Shown piece by piece: positions 62,001-64,000 of a DNA stretch of 64,000 nt (position 1 is the first letter of the stretch; each line of letters begins with the position of its first letter). This DNA is from an uncultured Candidatus Melainabacteria bacterium (GTDB taxonomy: Bacteria; Cyanobacteriota; Vampirovibrionia; Gastranaerophilales; Gastranaerophilaceae): NCBI GenBank assembly GCA_934717855.1, contig CAKUZI010000002.1:62001-126000 (forward strand), given 5' to 3'. The notes below the pieces were generated by a model. That model searched no databases and was not told the DNA's origin. It saw only the letters and a program-made list of their open reading frames with translations. The position numbers were made by a program, and so were the translations under genes.

Positions 62001-64000
62001 ATGGCAGACTTAAGTGTACAACAAAGCAAACAACTAGACACTTATTTGAAAACTCACAAAAACGTGAGTCGAGAACAAGCTATAAATATGCTGTTTCCAA
62101 AAACCGTCAAAACCAGTTCTAACAAAGGATTACAGATTGAGAAATCAGGGAAGACTCAACGCTCTACCACTAAGAAAACTAGCTACAATTTAAATACAAA
62201 TTCTGCGAAACAAGGTTCAATACTTGCTGACAAATTGTATAATCAAATCGAGGGCGCAAGTCTTAATGCCAATACTATAAAATTATTAAAACAAATTAAC
62301 CCTGAAAATGTTCTTTTTGTTCTTGATGCATACAACAAAAAAACTAAAGGGAAAGAATCTTTGGCTCAGGCTGTTGATAACGAATGGGGATTAGATGCAA
62401 CAACTGTAAAAGAATACATCTGTCCTGCTCTTGTAAAACTTGCAAAAAATAAAAATATAAGCGGAATATATTTTGGCGATTACATGAAAAAGCAAGACAT
62501 TAAGTCTTTAAATAACTGGATTAACAACGCATCAACTCAAATTAAAACTTCTTTGGGAGTGAACTTAGCAGAAACTACAGTTATAAAAAAGAATACAGAA
62601 ATACAAACCTTGGCTAACCTCCCAATAAAACCACAAAAACCAAATATTGACAAAATGGTTGAAAATTATAACGAGCGAAATTTTCAACGTCAAGGCAAAG
62701 AGCTTGGACGCAGTATATACAAACAAATCAATGGGCTTAGCGACCCTTATAAAACTAGAGTTTATTTAGATAGAATAAACCAATATAACATTGTTTCTGT
62801 TATGAAAGAATACGAAAAACAATCTGAAGGCAAAGAGAATCTAATAGATGGTATTAAAACTGAATGGGGGCTTAATGAACAAGATTTTAACAAATTTCTA
62901 TCAAATCTATATTTTTACGCAGAAAGACGTGGAATAAAAATTAAAGATATAGAAAATTCCGAAGACAGCTTTAACATAAAAGGAGCAAAAAAGTTATATG
63001 CAAGAATTAATAACGCAGAAAAGGGTAAGATAATCTCTTTAGCCCCATATAGAACTCTATTTGGCAACCAATACTACAGTAAAGAATTCCAAAAGAAAAC
63101 TGGGGTTTCTATAGAAAACGCTATCCTTAATGACCCAACAATTAGTAGAAATAAAAAAATTGATTTAGTAAGAAACGAGTTCACAACTTGGGCTTCCGTT
63201 GCATATGGGAGAAAAATTAATATTTCTGACATCATTAAAGATGCAAACAGTGATTTACAAGACCTTTGTAACAATAAGCTTAGTTTTTCAAGATATGCAA
63301 ACTTGTACGATACAACTATGGAACGCTTGCGTACTAGAGTGTTTTCAACTCCTGAAAAGCTGCCAACTTATAAAGTTAATGGAAAATTTGACAATAACTT
63401 TGCACAAGGAGAAACTGGAGACTGTTGGTTACTTGCGGCAATAAAAGGAATTTCCAGAACCACAAGAGGTTTAAAGATTTTAAATAATAGTATTAAAGTA
63501 AATAACAACGGAACTGTTGATGTTCATTTAATAGGTGTAAATAAAACCTACACAATATCACAAAAAGAAATCAATAGTGCAACAGAACTTTCTTCTGGAA
63601 ATGGAAATGTTAGAGCAATAGAAATTGCTGTAAACAGATATTTACGAGAAACATACAAAAATAAAAATGGCTACAAAGCATCTATTGATGGTAATTTCGA
63701 GACAACAGCATATAAAATACTTACCGGTAAAAATGGGCACACTTTCCCTTTAGGTTCAGTAATGGATCAAATTTTTAACCCAGATTTTTATGAAAGGATA
63801 CCTATTTCTGATAGTAGCATAAACTTTTTTAACAACAAAAATCAAATAACATGCGTATCTTCAACTGGTAATAAAAAAGATATTAAAGTTAAAAGTACTT
63901 CTGATAAAACAGGAATATTAACAACAGGTCATTCATATACTGTTACGCATGCAGACCAGCAATTTGTCTACTTGATAAATCCATGGGATACAGCAACAGA
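62001..64000 (+). CDS. calpain-type cysteine protease, C-terminus beyond the window
   Basis: The frame runs open from ATG 62001 (AGAAGGA seven bases before) to the right edge, 666 codons. Two related helical units lie at about residues 75-155 and 230-310 (GSILADKLYNQIEGAS and GRSIYKQINGLSD; both continue with a KxSxGKE/N block and an EWGL motif). A calpain-like (C2) protease domain follows: GETGDCWLLAAI with Cys475, GHSYTV with His644 and YLINPWD with Asn660. The catalytic triad is complete. No signal peptide is seen. Calcium-binding parts are not visible here. Confidence 0.85.
   Translation, partial: MADLSVQQSKQLDTYLKTHKNVSREQAINMLFPKTVKTSSNKGLQIEKSGKTQRSTTKKTSYNLNTNSAKQGSILADKLYNQIEGASLNANTIKLLKQINPENVLFVLDAYNKKTKGKESLAQAVDNEWGLDATTVKEYICPALVKLAKNKNISGIYFGDYMKKQDIKSLNNWINNASTQIKTSLGVNLAETTVIKKNTEIQTLANLPIKPQKPNIDKMVENYNERNFQRQGKELGRSIYKQINGLSDPYKTRVYLDRINQYNIVSVMKEYEKQSEGKENLIDGIKTEWGLNEQDFNKFLSNLYFYAERRGIKIKDIENSEDSFNIKGAKKLYARINNAEKGKIISLAPYRTLFGNQYYSKEFQKKTGVSIENAILNDPTISRNKKIDLVRNEFTTWASVAYGRKINISDIIKDANSDLQDLCNNKLSFSRYANLYDTTMERLRTRVFSTPEKLPTYKVNGKFDNNFAQGETGDCWLLAAIKGISRTTRGLKILNNSIKVNNNGTVDVHLIGVNKTYTISQKEINSATELSSGNGNVRAIEIAVNRYLRETYKNKNGYKASIDGNFETTAYKILTGKNGHTFPLGSVMDQIFNPDFYERIPISDSSINFFNNKNQITCVSSTGNKKDIKVKSTSDKTGILTTGHSYTVTHADQQFVYLINPWDTAT

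Overview
The window is an AT-rich bacterial chromosome segment, carrying housekeeping genes next to many proteins I cannot place in a named family. The likely source is an uncultured gut lineage such as Gastranaerophilales (Melainabacteria/Vampirovibrionia). The reasons are repeated prepilin genes starting KKAFTLAEVLITLG, many orphan proteins with an FKG/FTG motif near the N-terminus, a DUF4330 gene of the kind known from cyanobacteria, the MEP pathway gene ispG, and a ComEC competence protein. This assignment is inference. No complete transposon, prophage, CRISPR array, rRNA or tRNA was seen.

Layout. 1-7.1 kb: nth (cut by the edge), purA, an M16 peptidase, gap, a prepilin. 7.1-16.4 kb: small regulators, an intergenic repeat cluster next to a DUF559 nuclease gene, radA, a lipoprotein, a BlaI-type regulator, a secreted protein with a probable leaderless transcript, twin RWYD-repeat proteins, relA/spoT, DUF167. 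16.4-18.9 kb: a histidine-codon leader peptide with a complete attenuator, then an orphan membrane protein and a phosphatase-like protein. 18.9-27.5 kb: type-4 uracil-DNA glycosylase, AGCS transporter, a prepilin with a G-tract, an envelope operon (PfkB/HldE-like kinase, DUF4330, O-antigen ligase-like), a phosphoesterase, ispG. 27.5-36.3 kb: GHL10 glycosidase-like protein, comEC, two broken prepilin genes, pyrF, rmuC. 36.5-44.9 kb: response regulator and histidine kinase, a giant three-module membrane protein, a UbiB/ABC1 kinase-like protein, mgtC-like. 45-49 kb: an oligopeptide ABC transporter without ATPases. 49-58.9 kb: prepilin, groES-groEL, cysK, an anti-sigma/ECF sigma/CpxP-like module, a coupled paralogue pair, trmFO. 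59-64 kb: another orphan membrane protein, DUF1858, two tiny genes, and a calpain-type cysteine protease cut by the right edge.

Common threads. Seven orphan genes, and few others, have an AGCAA motif about 25-30 bases ahead of a TATA-like box. Three of them share an almost identical leader containing GGGAAAATTAT. Most of the orphan proteins carry [PVS]-[ASV]-F-[KT]-G. This suggests one lineage-specific regulon of membrane or surface proteins. A second thread is breakage or possible switching at homopolymers: G9 and G4AG4 in prepilins, T8 in a prepilin and A9 at the start of the UbiB-like gene. These could be contingency loci, decay or assembly error. The strongest single candidate for something new is the histidine attenuator at 16.4-16.65 kb, which sits in front of a gene unrelated to histidine biosynthesis.
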